Below, piece by piece: positions 23,551 through 23,667 of a stretch of DNA of 23,667 bases (its first letter is position 1; each line of letters starts with the position of its first letter). A model generated the notes under the pieces. It was not told the origin of the DNA. It saw only the letters and a program-made list of their open reading frames with translations, and did not search any database. The position numbers and the translations under genes are program-made. Source of the stretch: Gallionella sp. (GTDB lineage: Bacteria; Pseudomonadota; Gammaproteobacteria; Burkholderiales; Gallionellaceae); assembly GCA_023229845.1 (NCBI GenBank), contig JALNYK010000041.1, positions 1-23,667 of the forward strand, given 5' to 3'.

Positions 23551-23665
23551 GTCTGACGATGACCTACTTTCACATGGGTAATCCACACTATCATCGGCGC
23601 TAAGTCGTTTCACTGTCCTGTTCGGGATGGGAAGGAGTGGGACCAACTCGCTATGGTCGTCAGAC
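23551..23665 (-). rRNA. rrf: 5S ribosomal RNA
   Basis: Read on the minus strand, the sequence has the 5S landmarks GTCTGACGACCATAGCGAG at the 5' end, then GGTCCCACTCCTTCCCATCC, CCGAACAGGACAGTGAAACG, the GATGATAGTGTGGATTACCC region and GTGAAAGTAGGTCATCGTCAGAC at the 3' end. The terminal helix pairs GTCTGACGAC with GTCGTCAGAC-like sequence. The length of about 115 bases is normal. 23S and 16S should lie beyond the right edge. Exact ends may be off by one or two bases. Confidence 0.96.
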
Positions 23666-23667
23666 AA

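Overview
The window looks like chromosomal DNA of a betaproteobacterium. The high GC content, the 5S rRNA sequence, the porin of betaproteobacterial type, the PP0621-PilS-PilR gene block and the molybdenum cofactor (Moco) gene order all fit that class. I would guess Nitrosomonadales/Gallionellaceae-like, but that placement is inference. Nearly everything is read from the minus strand; only metG is on the plus strand.

Layout from left to right. (1) 1-4331: class Ia ribonucleotide reductase. nrdB is cut by the left edge and follows nrdA after a palindrome-rich gap. The nrdA promoter carries two NrdR-box-like sites spaced exactly as expected for that repressor. (2) 4378-8126: ampD (cell-wall recycling amidase), pilR and pilS (two-component system) and a small PP0621-type zinc-ribbon protein, tightly packed or overlapping. 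(3) 8206-13166: an eight-gene Moco operon, transcribed moeB, moaC, moaD, moaE, mobB, mobA, moeA, mogA, mostly with 1-4 base stop/start overlaps. One junction, moaE-mobB, is opened up by a 143-bp element with perfect 17-bp inverted ends. (4) 13391-13999: a ParE/RelE-type toxin and ribbon-helix-helix-type antitoxin pair with a palindromic operator. (5) 14128-15483: a porin gene with a strong terminator and an inverted-repeat-rich leader. (6) 15484-16602: moaA, the first Moco enzyme, separated from the operon by the toxin-antitoxin pair and the porin. (7) 16712-18891: metG, divergent from moaA, ending in a hairpin terminator. (8) 18944-23428: a probable five-gene operon transcribed thiolase, MFS transporter, ATP-grasp-like protein, crcB, DUF190. 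(9) 23503-23665: the terminator and 5S gene that end an rRNA operon whose rest lies beyond the right edge.

How the genes work together. MoaA and MoaC convert GTP to cPMP. MoaD/MoaE, recharged by MoeB, make molybdopterin. MogA and MoeA insert molybdate. MobA, helped by MobB, adds GMP to give the bis-MGD form. The window therefore encodes the whole route to the cofactor of DMSO-reductase-family enzymes such as nitrate reductases and formate dehydrogenases, although no such apoenzyme is present here. NrdA/NrdB supply dNTPs aerobically.

The least ordinary features are the inverted-repeat element that contains the mobB ribosome-binding site, two members of one small palindromic repeat family inserted in frame into two unrelated proteins (MetG and the ATP-grasp-like protein), the interlocking inverted repeats in the porin leader, and the unassigned ATP-grasp-like gene next to the fluoride exporter gene. 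I see no CRISPR array, intact insertion sequence, prophage or obvious new defence system.
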